DNA of 64,000 nucleotides from Gemmatimonadaceae bacterium. Lineage in GTDB: Bacteria; Gemmatimonadota; Gemmatimonadetes; Gemmatimonadales; Gemmatimonadaceae. How positions within the stretch are numbered: the stretch's first letter is position 1; every line of letters starts with the position of its first letter. Location of the stretch: contig JACVCD010000008.1 in NCBI GenBank assembly GCA_016742275.1, forward strand, positions 1 through 64,000. Direction: 5' to 3'. Positions 63,604 through 64,000 of this stretch are shown here, in pieces. Below the pieces are notes generated by a model. It was not told the DNA's origin and ran no database searches. It worked only from the letters and a program-made list of their open reading frames with translations. A program made the translations under genes and the position numbers.

Positions 63604-64000
63604 ATGTCCCAGACGTCCTCCATCCAGACGTCCGCAGGCCGCCTCGCGCCATGGGGGCGCCGGACCTTCGTCTGGATCGCGCTAATACTGCTTGCTCCGA
63701 CTGTTCTGCAGCCCTCCTGGCTGTCTGCGCAGTCGCGTGCGGAATTGCAGAAGGTGATCCGTCGCAAGGTGCTGACCAACGGTCTCGAAGTAATCGTCGT
63801 GGAAAATCACGGTGTGCCGATCGCCACGCTCGAGATCAATGTGCGAAATGGCGCGTTTACGCAGACGCCCGAGTACGCCGGTCTCGCGCACATGTACGAG
63901 CACATGTTCTTCAAGGCCAACAAGGATCTGCCATCGGCCGAAGCCTTCACTGATCGCGCCGGCGAATTGGGTGCCGTGTTCAACGGCACAACGCAGGAAG
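63604..64000 (+). CDS. M16-family zinc peptidase, N-terminal part, cut by window end
   Basis: The first 132 residues run off the right edge. A signal peptide (about 1-44, ending WLSAQ) precedes the M16 fold: a KVLTNGLEVIVVENH strand pair with NVRNGAF, then GLAHMYEHMFFKANKD, whose HxxEH motif carries two zinc-ligand His and the catalytic Glu, and GAVFNGTTQE. The motif is at about residues 98-102. M16 peptidases such as pitrilysin cleave small peptides in the periplasm. The gene starts 109 nt from divergent murB. Confidence 0.9.
   Translation, partial: MSQTSSIQTSAGRLAPWGRRTFVWIALILLAPTVLQPSWLSAQSRAELQKVIRRKVLTNGLEVIVVENHGVPIATLEINVRNGAFTQTPEYAGLAHMYEHMFFKANKDLPSAEAFTDRAGELGAVFNGTTQE

Overview
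The window reads as chromosomal DNA of a free-living, high-GC, diderm heterotroph. The best guess is a Gemmatimonadota (Gemmatimonas-like) bacterium. This is inferred from gene content, not from a marker gene: many exported proteins and lipoproteins, a CarboxypepD_reg-type TonB receptor, a DUF1592-type haem protein next to a DUF1552 protein and an exported ankyrin protein, a fused SpmA-SpmB protein, and no rRNA, tRNA, insertion sequence, prophage or CRISPR array that I can see. Genes are densely packed, with many 1-4 nt overlaps, GTG starts and several nearly abutting convergent pairs.

Layout. 0-10 kb: a gene fragment at the left edge, an exported Gly/Ala-rich protein, two AraC-type regulators (one membrane-bound), a DUF2306 membrane protein, a class C beta-lactamase-like serine hydrolase, a HIT protein, DUF6265 and DUF4399 proteins and an exported PLP enzyme of the class V aminotransferase fold. 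10.25-12.78 kb: a visibly AT-richer patch with two translationally coupled genes of unknown function, the second an alpha/beta-hydrolase-like lipoprotein. 12.78-20.85 kb: a complete histidine utilisation locus. hutU-hutH run leftward and hutC-hutD-hutI-hutG-hutF rightward from a 16-bp perfect palindrome at 16080-16095. Together they convert histidine via urocanate, imidazolonepropionate, formiminoglutamate and N-formylglutamate to glutamate plus formate. 20.86-31.1 kb: a second serine hydrolase, a cyclophilin lipoprotein, a rhodanese, an exported HpcH/HpaI aldolase fused to another domain, a DinB protein, MpaA-like peptidase, SpmAB, an erythromycin-esterase-like lipoprotein and a VOC protein. 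31.4-41.7 kb: S41 protease, EEP hydrolase, a PQQ dehydrogenase-like quinoprotein, a LytS/LytTR two-component pair, TrmL, a lipase-like protein and a Tat-exported amidase. 41.8-46 kb: argG, VOC protein, an exported unknown and a ketopantoate-reductase-like enzyme. argG and the VOC gene converge on a roughly 285-nt imperfect inverted repeat.

46.37-52.5 kb holds a tight three-gene operon: a DUF1592-type protein with two CxxCH motifs, a twin-arginine DUF1552 protein and an exported ankyrin protein with a CxxC end. A structured leader region precedes it and a strong bidirectional terminator follows. It is the best candidate here for a poorly understood functional system. 52.6-64 kb: an exported Ala-rich protein with an EF-hand-like loop, an exported creatininase homologue with altered metal ligands, a TetR/metallo-hydrolase overlapping pair, a small lipoprotein, a propeller-like protein downstream of a TonB-dependent receptor with an unusual 185-residue C-terminal extension, murB, and the start of an M16 peptidase that runs off the right edge.

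All functional calls rest on motifs and family knowledge read by eye. No database search was run, and promoter calls are only pattern matches.
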